Assembly (NCBI GenBank): GCA_039090855.1
Contig: CM077007.1
Location: forward strand, 18,091,515-18,155,514
Length of the DNA stretch: 64,000 nt
Source of the DNA: Macrothele yani
Taxonomy: Eukaryota > Arthropoda > Arachnida > Araneae > Macrothelidae
Reading direction: 5' to 3'
The stretch's first letter is position 1. Each line of letters starts with the position of its first letter. Under the pieces are notes generated by a model that saw nothing but the letters and a program-made list of their open reading frames with translations, searched no databases and was not told the DNA's origin. The position numbers and the translations under genes were made by a program. Shown here piece by piece: positions 56,101 through 58,880 of this stretch.

Positions 56101-57656
56101 AATTTTTTTTCTGGAGAGCTTCTGGCTATCGCTTTGGGTGGTAGAAATTTCTATGGGAAGTTTTTAGTAATTGGGAAAGGTTTAGCATTTCTTCTGTTTT
56201 GATGTAATTTTTTTGCAAACTGGATAATGCAAAAACTCACACTTACTGGTCTACGTATGGAAGTATGAGAGGTGTTATCTGAGCTGGCCCTTAATGAAAC
56301 TATAGATGACAGCTGACATATGTTCTATAATCCTTCCTTTTTCTCCTGGTTGATTCTTTTTCATCTCTCCTTTCGTTTTCCGAATAAGATTTTCTTATGT
56401 TTTCAGTAATTTTTTATAATTTTATGTTTTTGGTTTTTCTTATACGTAGCCACTAGCGTTTTGGAACTTCAGATTCAGTGTAGTAAGTTGATAAGTGTCT
56501 TTTATTTTGCCTTATTGTACATACATACATACATAAATATTCTTCTGGTCTTCTAAAGCATGTGTGATACATCACATTCCCAGAATAATCTACCAGCACG
56601 GGGTCAATCGATATGCCAAACATTTGAAAGGCGAAATTTGCCACCTTATGAGTAATTTGTTTGGAGTCTTTCCAATAGGGCTCTGATTTTCTCCAAAGTG
56701 AGGGAAGACAAGCCAGTGTGTCAGAGTTCCCACTTTTAGTTTTTAGTCAATCTATTTTTATGCTTCTGGACAGACTCTCAACATTGGAAGCACTAGCCAA
56801 AACATAAAATATAATGATTAATCAATGAACCTTCCCTGGAAATTATGGTTCCAGAAAATTTTCTTTATCAATGAATCTTCTCTGGAAATTATGGTTCTAG
56901 ATTTTTTTTTTTATCAATGAATCTTCACTGGAAATTATGGTCCTTCAAAATATTTTTGTTCAACCGAGGAGTCATTACAAAAAGTCATGATCCTTCAAAT
57001 CGTTGCTTTCCGTTCTCCATGAGCAATGAAATCTTCATCACAAATCACCCTGCCTCAAAATATTAATTTTTTCTTCCATGCGCAATGAAATCTTTAGCAT
57101 GAATTACGATGGTCCTTCAAAATACTCACTTCTATTCTGTATATGCAATGTAATCTTCATTGGGAATGTTAATCTTCCAAAATGTTACTATTTCCCACAA
57201 AAAACGCAATCTTCACCGGAAATTTCGGGCCTCCAAATTGTTCTCATGCATTGAAATCGTGGTGTTACAGGCATTAACTTCTACACATCATACATAATAA
57301 TATCATTACTAGATATTGACGAACTTTGAAATGTTCTTTCCTTTTCTTTACGGGCAATGAAATCTTCAATGGAAATTATATATTTTTATTTTATATTTTT
57401 TGATGAAAAACCGTAGAAGATGTTAAACCGTAATGAAACGTTTACGCATTGTAATATATTAAGGTTAGTGAGCAATAGCACTAAACAGAAATTTCAAAAA
57501 GCACAAAAATTAAACAGAGTTTGAGTTTCGAATATAACTTACCCAGGTAAATCCCAGGCATCCTATTCCGTCAGCCAGCATGTCAGCAAGAAGAGAAGCT
57601 GGAGAGTTCAAAGCAGGAAAGTACGCATGCATGTAGGGACTTTGCCAATGAGTCAC
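10390..57656 (-). CDS. Hdc: Histidine decarboxylase, eight internal exons (both gene ends missing)
   Basis: PLP-dependent group II decarboxylase that converts histidine to histamine, the transmitter of arthropod photoreceptors; expected to be a cytosolic homodimer. Exons, in coding order: 57656-57543, 50806-50684, 43412-43278, 28801-28658, 24238-24172, 19907-19745, 17199-17129, 10409-10390. Each has AG acceptor and GT donor sites, and the phases agree at all seven junctions, giving 279 codons without a stop. Seen motifs: [20 protein letters not shown] across a junction, [15 protein letters not shown] (ring-stacking His), [16 protein letters not shown] (Asp that contacts the PLP nitrogen), NPSKW (Schiff-base Lys) and a loop Tyr 29 residues after that Lys. 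[29 protein letters not shown] and NSGxAxDxM resemble HDC more than dopa decarboxylase, which usually has NPHKW. The N-terminal part and the exon starting HWQIPL were not found. Family assignment is firm; HDC over aromatic decarboxylase is likely. Confidence 0.9.
11174..11350 (-). repeat. Degenerate tRNA-derived SINE (family B)
   Basis: It shares with better copies (39649-39884) the block CTGTCCCTAATTTGGGG, then an A/G-rich stretch, CTTAAGACAAACAC and CATGCCTCA. The tRNA-like head is barely readable. Confidence 0.6.
11860..12062 (+). repeat. tRNA-derived SINE (family B), plus sense
   Basis: The tRNA-like head ends in GGTTCGAATCCCAGAT near 11910. The body contains CTTCCCTGGAACCAGTGGCA, CTAAATTGGGAATGGGCAAC and GCGGTGGTCATCAACCAATG, the reverse of the copies at 39 and 41 kb. 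Confidence 0.75.
12270..12449 (-). repeat. tRNA-derived SINE (family A), body truncated
   Basis: Minus sense: leader (12449-12388), tRNA-like domain (12387-12321, GTAGCTCAGTTGG, GGGTTCGAATCCCGG) and about 50 bases of body. It is 424 bases from an almost identical copy at 12589-12876, so the two may derive from a tandem duplication. A C-run follows at 12451. Confidence 0.8.
12589..12876 (-). repeat. tRNA-derived SINE (family A), near complete
   Basis: Same layout as 4604-4892: A-tail side at 12589, body with CTCGCGGTGTGGAAATAACA, tRNA-like domain at 12814-12746, and leader ending near GGCAGGTACGTCACATC. The acceptor, D and T stems still pair; the anticodon arm again closes on a six-base loop. 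Confidence 0.8.
13010..14440 (+). mobile_element. RTE LINE relic, C-terminal part, split by hAT-like insertion
   Basis: 13010-13182 matches copy B from the YLGQQISSEGHI region to the TGCATCCT block. After the insertion, 14015-14440 continues with TTCTTAC through [16 protein letters not shown] to the end of the ORF and ATTATTATGGTG. About 75% similar to copy B by eye, much older than the other RTE copies. Confidence 0.85.
13183..14006. mobile_element. hAT-like nonautonomous element inside RTE relic
   Basis: 824 bases. The termini are CATTGGCGACGCT and CAGGGGGCGACTCT (complement). Flanks are CCTACCAG (13175-13182) and TCTACCAG (14007-14014), seven of eight bases alike. The LINE sequence resumes in register after it, which confirms the boundaries. 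Inside is a near-perfect palindrome at ~13526-13745 with arms of about 105 bases. Confidence 0.8.
14441..16049. other. Hdc intron sequence, no gene seen
   Basis: AT-rich. At 14890-14995 three imperfect ~35-base repeats of GATGATGTTATTTCTTTTAC occur; nothing else is recognisable. Confidence 0.5.
16050..16950. mobile_element. Foldback element with tandem 247-bp core
   Basis: Inverted arms at 16050-16171 and 16830-16950 share GGTACTGGATGCTTTCATAT and are about 93% alike. Between them two direct repeats (16224-16470, 16471-16718) each start ATATGGAACATCGGAGTCAT. No protein is encoded. The mobile family is unknown. Confidence 0.7.
17129..17199 (-). CDS. Hdc: Hdc exon g, mobile catalytic loop
   Basis: 71 bases: one base completes Trp, 23 codons follow, and one base is left for the next exon. 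The acceptor is CAATTTAG and the donor GTAAGT. It encodes [20 protein letters not shown] followed by ENS, the flexible loop that closes over the substrate. Its Tyr is 29 residues after the PLP Lys, the spacing of Tyr334 in human HDC. Confidence 0.92.
17200..19053. other. Hdc intron, no recognisable element
   Basis: The intron between exons f and g. I see no transposon end, RNA gene or coding block in it. Confidence 0.5.
19054..19296. mobile_element. Short hAT-like MITE
   Basis: 243 bases with termini CAGTGGCGTATCC and the complement of CAGTGGCGCACTC. CCTTAG occurs on both sides but two bases out of register for a clean 8-base duplication, so the target duplication is not proven. Confidence 0.6.
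19745..19907 (-). CDS. Hdc: Hdc exon f with PLP lysine (NPSKW)
   Basis: 163 bases: two bases finish a Cys codon, 53 codons follow, then two bases of a Trp codon. The acceptor is TATAAAG and the donor GTGAGC. It encodes [10 protein letters not shown] and [16 protein letters not shown]. The Lys in NPSKW forms the internal aldimine with PLP (Lys305 in human numbering, from memory). Both catalytic signatures are intact, so this copy looks functional. Confidence 0.94.
20280..20790. repeat. Diverged half of the 55.7-kb palindromic repeat
   Basis: About 20560-20700 resembles the right arm at 56215-56335: AATGCAGAAACCCACGC, then GGTGACAGCTGCCATTTTGT, then CTAGAATCCATCCTTATTTT. T-runs lie near 20310 and 20780. 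No coding capacity. Confidence 0.5.
20883..22101 (-). mobile_element. Tc1-like transposon, intact ends
   Basis: 1,219 bases with inverted repeats beginning CACTATCTACCAACAAGTAA at each end and TA on both sides (20881-20882, 22102-22103). The transposase is on the minus strand in two frames (21883-21419, then 21584-20946). Confidence 0.92.
20946..21883 (-). pseudogene. Tc1-like transposase, frameshifted, first catalytic Asp is Glu
   Basis: The N-terminal piece has a helix-turn-helix ([15 protein letters not shown]) and ends [21 protein letters not shown] frameshift near 21580 moves the frame to the catalytic domain: [37 protein letters not shown] and [17 protein letters not shown]. Asp 2 and Glu of the DDE triad are present. 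The first Asp, normally in W-S-D-E-S, reads GAA (Glu). Confidence 0.88.
22110..22760. repeat. Dispersed repeat with two ~135-bp imperfect direct repeats
   Basis: TTTTCTAGG(A/T)ATCTGGACCTTAAG and the ~90 bases after it occur at ~22466 and ~22611, each ending in a GGTCGAAC(A/G)ATTCG block. It ends in TTTATATATTTAATATAGAT. It looks like the 3' part of an interspersed element, class unknown. Confidence 0.45.
22761..24160. other. Hdc intron, no recognisable gene
   Basis: Only short A-runs (about 23350-23385) and a small GGCGTATTTACGCC palindrome near 23990 stand out. Confidence 0.45.
24172..24238 (-). CDS. Hdc: Hdc exon e (LCATLGTTG to GPI)
   Basis: 67 bases; enters in phase 0 and ends one base into a codon. 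The acceptor is TTTCCAG and the donor GTAAGT. It encodes [21 protein letters not shown]; the final T joins GT of the next exon to make Cys, giving GPIC as in human HDC. TLGTT contacts the PLP phosphate region. Confidence 0.92.
24635..25600. repeat. 34-bp minisatellite, about 20 degenerate units
   Basis: Unit close to ACTCTGAGTCATAACTGAAC followed by TCTATGCATACTGC, 34 bases long, 70-90% alike. One or two units sit at 24635-24663, then the palindromic MITE, then the main block at 24937-25600. Many units keep TGAGTCA, the AP-1 consensus. Confidence 0.8.
24664..24936. mobile_element. Palindromic MITE inserted in the minisatellite
   Basis: Arms at about 24664-24795 and 24800-24936 pair over most of their length; the shared ends read ACATTGTTAAAAATTTTATG (right arm, complement), then a TTGCACCAAA block. 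No coding region. It interrupts the 34-bp array, so it arrived after the array had formed. Confidence 0.7.
25640..26300 (+). pseudogene. Mariner-like transposase relic
   Basis: Reading frame 25673-26074 carries [31 protein letters not shown] and [20 protein letters not shown], the core of mariner transposases around the second catalytic Asp region. The frame is lost after 26074; 26092-26280 continues with [20 protein letters not shown]. No terminal repeats were found. Confidence 0.75.
26450..26700 (+). repeat. tRNA-derived SINE (family C)
   Basis: The tRNA-like head contains GTAGCGGTAGGTGACACTTG and GGGTTCGAGTCCCACCGCC. The body holds GTAAATTCCC, ATGAGCTGTTTCAGGTGAGT and CAGCGACTTGCAC. A diverged second copy is at 27845-28040. 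Confidence 0.65.
26995..27350. repeat. Two family-B SINEs head to head, with perfect-arm hairpin
   Basis: 26995-27178 reads as a minus-sense copy (GACCACCATGAGTAGGTCAA, CTGCATCCTGG). 27181-27350 reads as a plus-sense copy (GAACCAGTGGCCCTAAATTA, GCCCATGGTGGTCATTAAAC). At the junction the arms 27139-27172 and 27181-27215 pair almost perfectly around CCATTCGTC. Confidence 0.75.
27845..28040 (+). repeat. Diverged SINE (family C)
   Basis: GTGGGTTCTAATCCCATTGC marks the box-B region; later blocks ATGGGCCGTTTACGCCGGTT and CCTGAGATCTGGG match the copy at 26450 loosely. Confidence 0.5.
28085..28362 (-). mobile_element. RTE LINE, 5'-end-only fragment
   Basis: It matches bases 1412-1690 of copy B, from the intact 5' terminus (GGGATGTAAGG at 28362) through the leader to the CCGGCAGCTGGAATGTACCT block, then stops. 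LINEs normally lose the 5' end, not the 3' end. GGTACATTCCA is repeated at the broken end (28088-28110). Confidence 0.85.
28363..28435 (-). repeat. Leader fragment of a family-A SINE fused to the LINE 5' end
   Basis: ATATCGCTGCAGATTTATCT, CTTGACACGTGCTTCATCTC and TGTAGAACGTCAC match leaders at 45177-45236 and 39213-39270. The tRNA-like domain is missing and the LINE 5' end starts at the expected junction. Confidence 0.65.
28658..28801 (-). CDS. Hdc: Hdc exon d ([11 protein letters not shown] to LIPFF)
   Basis: 144 bases, 48 codons, phase 0 at both ends, acceptor CTTTTCAG, donor GTAAGT. It starts with [16 protein letters not shown]; the His stacks on the PLP ring in this family. It ends EKGLIPFF, running straight into LCATLGTTG of the next exon. 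The intron before it, 14.5 kb, is the largest in the window. Confidence 0.93.
28957..29153 (-). repeat. tRNA-derived SINE (family B)
   Basis: Tail GATTGGGGGTTTAACGACCA, body CATCCCTAATTTAGTCATTG, tRNA-like head ACCGGGATTTGAACCCTGAC and CTTAGACCACTTCGCCACTG, all in reverse sense. Confidence 0.8.
29154..29956. other. No recognisable gene
   Basis: A 126-codon plus-strand open frame at 29218-29598 is lysine- and leucine-rich with no motif I know and no splice context; I judge it to be chance. Confidence 0.4.
29959..31353 (-). mobile_element. Tc1-like (DD34E) transposon, copy 1 of a pair
   Basis: 1,395 bases. Ends CACTGCTGGCCACCCAAAAT and the complement with one changed base, flanked by TA. The same family is at 59114-60511 in the opposite orientation. 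Confidence 0.92.
30095..31119 (-). pseudogene. Tc1-like transposase, one frameshift, DD34E intact
   Basis: The N-terminal frame (from 31119, [20 protein letters not shown]) has a helix-turn-helix with [20 protein letters not shown], then loses frame near 30940. The second frame, 30976-30095 (293 codons), has [31 protein letters not shown] and SSIEHVWSL. The last Asp and Glu are separated by 34 residues, the Tc1 spacing. It ends ASHGGHTNY. This is the best-preserved transposase in the window, a single frameshift away from being open. Confidence 0.88.
31400..31860 (+). pseudogene. Penelope-like reverse transcriptase fragment
   Basis: Frame 31406-31675 holds [20 protein letters not shown] followed by [16 protein letters not shown]. 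After a stop, the same frame continues with FEDRF and [11 protein letters not shown], the catalytic Y-V-D-D. The Q-x-x-G-I-P-M-G-S block with YVDD fits Penelope-like elements better than LINE or LTR enzymes. No ends were found; the Tc1 element next door ends about 50 bases upstream. Confidence 0.6.
31861..32571. other. No gene; possibly 3' part of the Penelope-like element
   Basis: AT-rich with a T-run at 32450-32460. CTCCTGACGACGGCAAC before it resembles terminal parts of reverse-transcribing repeats, but I cannot assign it. Confidence 0.35.
32575..33123 (-). mobile_element. RTE LINE, 3' fragment
   Basis: It starts at the ATCATCATCATTG tail and carries the C-terminal block ([54 protein letters not shown]) in two frames, 33181-32885 and 32922-32587. 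A deletion near 32925 shifts the frame. It is 5'-truncated at a TA run (33124-33147) that joins the next Tc1 element. Confidence 0.9.
33141..34389 (+). mobile_element. Tc1-like transposon, copy 1 of a second pair
   Basis: Inverted ends read ATTGACAAAAGTCACCG on the left (outermost bases lost in the TA run) and CGGTGACTTTTGTCAATATA then GTG on the right. It is related to 48350-49589, which is in the opposite orientation. Confidence 0.88.
33288..34285 (+). pseudogene. Tc1-like transposase, frameshifted, second Asp is Asn
   Basis: The N-terminal frame from 33288 ([20 protein letters not shown]) has [20 protein letters not shown] and the AT-hook-like GRPKKI, then RVLWTDE with the first Asp. A frameshift near 33750 moves to 33785-34285 with [28 protein letters not shown] and [17 protein letters not shown]. 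The second catalytic Asp of Q-D-N-A-P is Asn here, so the enzyme was dead even without the frameshift. Confidence 0.87.
34390..35020. repeat. GT microsatellites, otherwise no gene
   Basis: GT runs at 34395-34418 and 34496-34520 bracket a GGGTCGG-rich stretch. The rest to 35020 has no recognisable feature. Confidence 0.6.
35027..35265 (+). repeat. tRNA-derived SINE (family B), plus sense, A-tailed
   Basis: Head GCAGTGGTCTAAGCGCTGGC and GGTCCGGGTTCGAATTCCCT, body TTAAATTAGGGACGGACGAC, end GTTGCTCATGGTGGTCGTTC then an A-run to ~35263. Confidence 0.85.
35266..35749. other. No recognisable gene
   Basis: Single-copy looking, AT-rich intron sequence. Confidence 0.45.
35752..36932 (-). mobile_element. 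Tc1-like transposon with TA flanks
   Basis: 1,181 bases. The ends CACCGATGAGTTATTACATT and CACGGATGAGCCATTGTGTT are imperfect inverted repeats, flanked by TA (35750-35751, 36933-36934). Frames on the minus strand: 36771 downward ([20 protein letters not shown]), 36714-36421 (helix-turn-helix, [20 protein letters not shown]), 36454-36020 ([40 protein letters not shown]) and 36050-35784 ([18 protein letters not shown]). All three DDE residues are present but the frame is broken at least three times. Confidence 0.9.
37182..38414 (+). mobile_element. Mariner (DD34D) transposon
   Basis: 1,233 bases, the usual mariner size. Ends CAATGGCCGTTCTATAAAAA and CAACGGCCGTTCCATAAAAA (complement). The transposase is broken. 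About 37350-37750: [20 protein letters not shown], an in-frame stop in GE*AIF, then [20 protein letters not shown]. 37750-38016: [11 protein letters not shown] (first Asp). 38035-38271: [17 protein letters not shown] and [10 protein letters not shown]. The last two Asp residues are 34 apart, the mariner signature. Confidence 0.9.
38415..39212. other. No recognisable gene
   Basis: A T-run at 38647-38660 and A-rich stretches near 39025 are the only features. Confidence 0.45.
39213..39365 (+). repeat. tRNA-derived SINE (family A2)
   Basis: Leader GTGACGAATTACAGAGGTGA through CTGCAGCGATACATTC, then the tRNA-like domain GTCGGTGTAGTTTCTTCGGT ... GCCGGTTCGATCCCCGTCAC at ~39278-39350. The leader precedes the tRNA-like part, as in the other family-A copies. 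Confidence 0.7.
39395..39545 (+). repeat. Diverged family-A2 SINE
   Basis: CGGCGTAGTTCCACTGGGAG, CAGCTCCGGAGTAGAAAATG and CTGGTTCGAATACTGCTAGT form a decayed tRNA-like domain. Confidence 0.6.
39649..39884 (-). repeat. tRNA-derived SINE (family B), full
   Basis: In sense (minus): tRNA-like head with GGTGGCGCAGTGGTCTAAGC and CCGGGTTCGAATCCCGGTGA, body with CTGGCTCTCTCCCTTCCCTG, end GTTGCTCACGGTGGTCGTTA then TTGG... and a ~28-base A-tail (the T-run at 39649-39676). This is the reference copy for family B in this window. Confidence 0.9.
39960..40090 (+). repeat. Family-A2 SINE
   Basis: GTGACGCATAAGTCAAACGA leader, then GTCGGTGTAGTTTAATTGGG and CCCGAACTCCACTGTCGGC, a tRNA-like domain with a damaged box B. 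Confidence 0.6.
40490..41496. mobile_element. TTAA-flanked foldback element with three 167-bp repeats
   Basis: Both ends read TTAAGGTGGACGTCAAGTAA; the inverted arms extend about 165 bases on the left (40490-40655) and match 41125-41218 plus 41447-41496 on the right. TTAA is the piggyBac-type target site, which suggests but does not prove that family. Inside, CAGAAAAAAGATGGCGCGAC starts three units at 40701, 40868 and 41035, exactly 167 apart. Each has TGACGTCA. A SINE is inserted at 41219-41446. Confidence 0.8.
41219..41446 (-). repeat. Family-B SINE with 11-bp target duplication
   Basis: It is flanked by GTTTTTCCATT at 41208-41218 and 41447-41457, splitting the right arm of the foldback element. 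It is about 96% identical to the copy at 39649. The A-tail is the T-run at 41219-41238. Confidence 0.9.
41497..41575 (-). repeat. Family-B SINE fragment
   Basis: CGACCAGCATAAGCAACTGT through CTAATTTAGTGCTACTAATT to CCAGGGAAGGGAT. It abuts the TTAA end of the foldback element. Confidence 0.65.
41578..41795 (+). repeat. Family-B SINE, plus sense
   Basis: Head CCCGGTGGCGCAATGGTCTA and GGATTCGAAACCCGTGAG, body CTAAATTATGGACGGGCGAC, end GCTCACGGTGGTCATTAATC and an A-rich tail. Confidence 0.85.
41798..41918 (-). repeat. Diverged family-B SINE head
   Basis: CAAACGCACCGTCTGCGTCT, then CAAACCACTCGGCCACCGTG; only the tRNA-like head and a little body remain. Confidence 0.55.
41936..43096 (-). mobile_element. 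pogo/Tigger-like DNA transposon relic
   Basis: The ends CATCGAACCCGCTTAATGGA (left) and CAGTCGAACCCGCTTAATGG (right, complement) are inverted repeats, flanked by TA (41934-41935, 43097-43098). The minus-strand frame 42459-42208 encodes [15 protein letters not shown] and ends YITDYFAKS, the typical C-terminus of pogo/Tigger transposases. Upstream, [20 protein letters not shown] lies in another frame. The catalytic part is missing or unreadable. Confidence 0.8.
43278..43412 (-). CDS. Hdc: Hdc exon c (TTSSESTL to AYSSDQ)
   Basis: 135 bases, 45 codons, phase 0 at both ends, acceptor TCTGTAG, donor GTGAGT. It encodes [13 protein letters not shown] and [13 protein letters not shown] is the HDC form of the segment that reads SEATL in dopa decarboxylases. 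The nearest mobile element, a Tc1 relic, begins about 160 bases to its right. Confidence 0.93.
43577..45006 (+). mobile_element. Tc1-like transposon, second catalytic Asp is Tyr
   Basis: 1,430 bases with ends CACTGCCGGCAAGTGAAAAA and CACTGGCGGAAAGTGAAAAA (complement) and TA flanks. It codes on the plus strand in several frames: ~43850-44100 ([20 protein letters not shown], two stops), 44120-44220, 44185-44700 ([48 protein letters not shown]) and 44613-44840 ([14 protein letters not shown], ending HGGSTSY). FQQYNARP has Tyr where the catalytic Asp should be. Confidence 0.9.
45110..45240 (-). repeat. tRNA-derived SINE (family A2)
   Basis: tRNA-like domain 45175-45110 (GTAGCTTTGTTGGGAGAGCG, CGGATTCGATGCCG) preceded, in sense, by the leader GACGTACTACAGAGGTGAAA ... 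GCAGCGAGACATTCT. Confidence 0.7.
45241..45645. other. No gene; small direct repeat
   Basis: GTTGATAAGAGCAGATAGCG is duplicated at ~45469 and ~45494. Otherwise featureless. Confidence 0.5.
45648..46845 (-). mobile_element. Tc1-like transposon with damaged right end
   Basis: The left end CACAGTCGAGTCACATTATT follows TA. The right end keeps GGTGGTCACAATTATA and then meets another Tc1 element. Minus-strand frames: 46684-46151 ([50 protein letters not shown] with the first Asp), 46208-45882 ([16 protein letters not shown]) and 45942-45679 ([16 protein letters not shown]). The expected Q-D-N-A segment reads [10 protein letters not shown] in a shifted frame. Confidence 0.87.
46846..47350 (-). mobile_element. 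Tc1-like fragment, C-terminal part only
   Basis: It begins TA then CACTGGCGTGCAAAAATTAA, a typical Tc1 terminus. 47348-47094 on the minus strand encodes [20 protein letters not shown] to AVRGDHISY, holding the catalytic Glu. The N-terminal half and second end are absent. It abuts the damaged end of the neighbouring element. Confidence 0.8.
47351..47780. other. No recognisable gene
   Basis: Possibly more of the broken Tc1 elements, but no motif is readable. Confidence 0.35.
47786..47862 (-). repeat. tRNA-like domain of a family-A SINE
   Basis: GCCGGCATAGTTCAGCAAGG ... GGGTTCGAATCTAATCGCCG on the minus strand. The outer ends (GCCGGC and GCCGGC) pair, but no leader or body is clear. Confidence 0.55.
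48350..49589 (-). mobile_element. Tc1-like transposon, copy 2 of the 33-kb pair
   Basis: 1,240 bases. Ends CACTATACTGACAAAAGTCA and CACTATATTGACAAAAGTCA (complement), TA flanks at 48348-48349 and 49590-49591. Minus-strand frames: 49382-49194 ([26 protein letters not shown]), 49168-48719 ([20 protein letters not shown]) and 48718-48488 ([29 protein letters not shown]). It keeps the second Asp that the 33-kb copy has lost, but has frameshifts of its own. Confidence 0.9.
49935..50035. repeat. GC-rich repeat fragment plus SINE leader
   Basis: GGTCCACCGGGAAATATCCC and GGTGTCCCGGTGGGCC are mutually complementary in part and resemble subterminal parts of hAT-like repeats. They are followed by a family-A leader (GCTTATCACTGAAATTTCCG ... 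GCGTCAC). Confidence 0.45.
50258..50386 (-). repeat. tRNA-derived SINE (family A2)
   Basis: tRNA-like domain 50325-50262 (GCCGGCGTAGTTAGGTCGGG, TGGGTTCGAATCCCGCCAG), with the leader to 50386 ending in GTGACGTACTGC. The terminal seven bases are less well paired than in 4604-4892. Confidence 0.7.
50390..50680. other. Hdc intron, no recognisable element
   Basis: AT-rich sequence directly downstream (in gene sense) of exon b; nothing recognisable. Confidence 0.5.
50684..50806 (-). CDS. Hdc: Hdc exon b ([10 protein letters not shown] to GGGVIQ)
   Basis: 123 bases, 41 codons, phase 0 at both ends, acceptor TTTTCTAG, donor GTAAGAAA. It encodes [10 protein letters not shown], the helix with [10 protein letters not shown] and the glycine-rich GGGVIQ. 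The 6.7-kb intron before it holds the LINE-derived 99-bp repeat array and a long palindrome. Confidence 0.93.
50965..54580 (-). mobile_element. RTE LINE relic whose 3' coding part expanded into an array
   Basis: 50970-51130 matches the RTE 3' end (CAACCATTATCAGTCCACTC, then CTCTTCCACAACTTTCTGTC). Then comes the 99-bp array. 54290-54480 continues with the next LINE segment (CCCATTGCCATTTCAGGATT, TGTCTTCCACTCTTGTCATT), and 54480-54580 jumps to the RT region (CTTAGTTCCTTCAGTACATG, TATGATCTATATTTG). So the array sits exactly where one copy of its unit would lie in an intact LINE. Confidence 0.88.
51160..54320 (-). repeat. 99-bp tandem array, ~32 copies, from RTE ORF C-terminus
   Basis: The unit is 99 bases (33 codons) and on the LINE sense strand reads [19 protein letters not shown] then [14 protein letters not shown], from the [19 protein letters not shown] block of the intact LINE. 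Most copies differ by only a few bases. Units fall into types by their middle (complement strand reads [27 protein letters not shown] or [13 protein letters not shown]), and the order repeats every 7-8 units. Because the length is a multiple of three, long open frames run through on both strands (for example 52640-53569), broken at ~51827, ~52334, ~52610 and ~53555. These are by-products, not genes. Confidence 0.93.
54590..55728. other. Hdc intron, no recognisable element
   Basis: No coding block, transposon end or RNA gene seen. Confidence 0.5.
55731..56428. mobile_element. Large palindrome (foldback), arms of ~330 bases
   Basis: Left arm 55731-56073 and right arm 56106-56428 are about 88-90% complementary, with a 32-base AT-rich loop. 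Shared blocks include CCAGAAGCTCTCCAG, AACCTTTCCCAATTACTAAA and TTCGGAAAACGAAAGGAGAG. No transposase. A diverged half-copy is at 20280-20790. Confidence 0.8.
56820..57260. repeat. Degenerate ~60-bp tandem repeat
   Basis: ATCAATGAATCTTCTCTGGA, AATTATGGTTC and ATGAGCAATGAAATCTTCAT recur about seven times with decay. No coding region. Confidence 0.6.
57543..57656 (-). CDS. Hdc: Hdc exon a (THWQSP to GFTW)
   Basis: 114 bases, 38 codons, phase 0 at both ends. The acceptor is CCTTTTAG and the donor GTAAGT. The peptide starts [16 protein letters not shown] and ends CLGFTW, the conserved start of the large PLP-fold domain. An upstream exon must supply the N-terminal helices; none was seen in the 6.3 kb to the right edge. 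Confidence 0.92.
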
Positions 57657-57659
57657 CTA

Positions 57660-58689
57660 AAAGGAAACGCTTTTTACTTTCTAAAACTATTAAACAACTG
57701 ATGTTGAATTGCGGTGCTTGAGCTTTACCGCATCAACACTACTTCTAATTGTGAAAAATACGAAGAGGACAAAAGCAAACACTTTTATATTTATTCTCTT
57801 CGAAAAGTTAAACCAAAGACTCAGAAACAAGGTGTCATAAAATTACTCCTGTGGGTATTTAAGATACTTTCCTCATTCTCTTAACATCTGCGAGTCAGAC
57901 TATCGATGCAAGGTCCTCAGGTTCGAACATGGGCTGATCTTTCAGAGATGGTGTGATTTACTAACAATCGCTGAATATCCGCCGTGCATCGGACGAGCAC
58001 GTTAAGTGACGGCCCCCAGGCTGGACCCACTATTTAAATGGGTATCCTTTCCCATGCCCCCACTGAAATTCTCTCACCCCTATGTGTGCAACATCGTACT
58101 TGTACGGTGGCGCCATCTACTGTACTCTAATCTCACTACAAACTGTTCGGTCAAAGTCGCTAGACTTGCTGTCATTCCTTCCGTTTCTGTGTCCTGCCCA
58201 AAAGGCGATCTCGCTGTTGGTGGCTGGGACCTAAACTCTACTCACTGTGGACGGAAGTCCTACAAGAAAATGACAAATACTGTGTTAGAATTCATCCTCT
58301 TAACATCTAAATAAAAGAAAAAATCCTTAAGTGCTTTCTGGGATCAAGCTAAAGCTATAAGCTAGAGTTGTCATAAAACATTACTAAAAGTAATGGGGAA
58401 AACCTCTGAATTTTTCTTGAAACTGTGAAATTTATTCGAGACTAGACGAATTTAGCTTTAAGTCTTAAAATATAGGTTCAATTCAGAAAAACAAAATCAA
58501 CATTTCCTTAGAGAAGAGTTTTATTACAACTCCTCAAAATTTCTTCGAATCCGAACGTACTTTCTCAGATGCAAAAATATTCAAATGCTTCTGACTTATT
58601 TTTTGTCTTATACATGAGCTCAGAAAGTGTTCGGAATGTGTTTCCTGAAAGAAATCTTGTGAAATACTGATAAAATATGTTGTCACCCA
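57660..58689. other. Sequence upstream of Hdc exon a; no exon found
   Basis: The N-terminal Hdc exon was searched for here on the minus strand and not seen. A 102-codon plus-strand open frame at 58006-58314 has no motif I know. Confidence 0.4.
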
Positions 58690-58880
58690 CAGTGCTGGGG
58701 AAACTACTTTTGAAAAGTAGTTAGCTACAACTACTGTTACAATTTCGAAAAAGTAGTTCGCTACAAATAAAACTACTTTTCCTGATAAGTAGTTTGGCTA
58801 CAACTACATCTTTTAAAAGTAGTTTTGCTACAACTACATCTTTTAAAAGTAGTTTTGCTACAACTACTATTTAAAAGTAG
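58690..58880. mobile_element. hAT-type terminus with subterminal repeats
   Basis: CAGTGCTGGGGAAACTACTT is a typical hAT end. It is followed by six or so copies of AAAAGTAGTTTTGCTACAAC in both orientations. The other terminus was not found. Confidence 0.6.

Noticed and set aside
56453..56644. A 63-codon minus-strand frame ([20 protein letters not shown]...) as an extra Hdc exon between exons a and b.
   Set aside because: It matches no part of HDC, and exons a and b join directly in phase with no residues missing.
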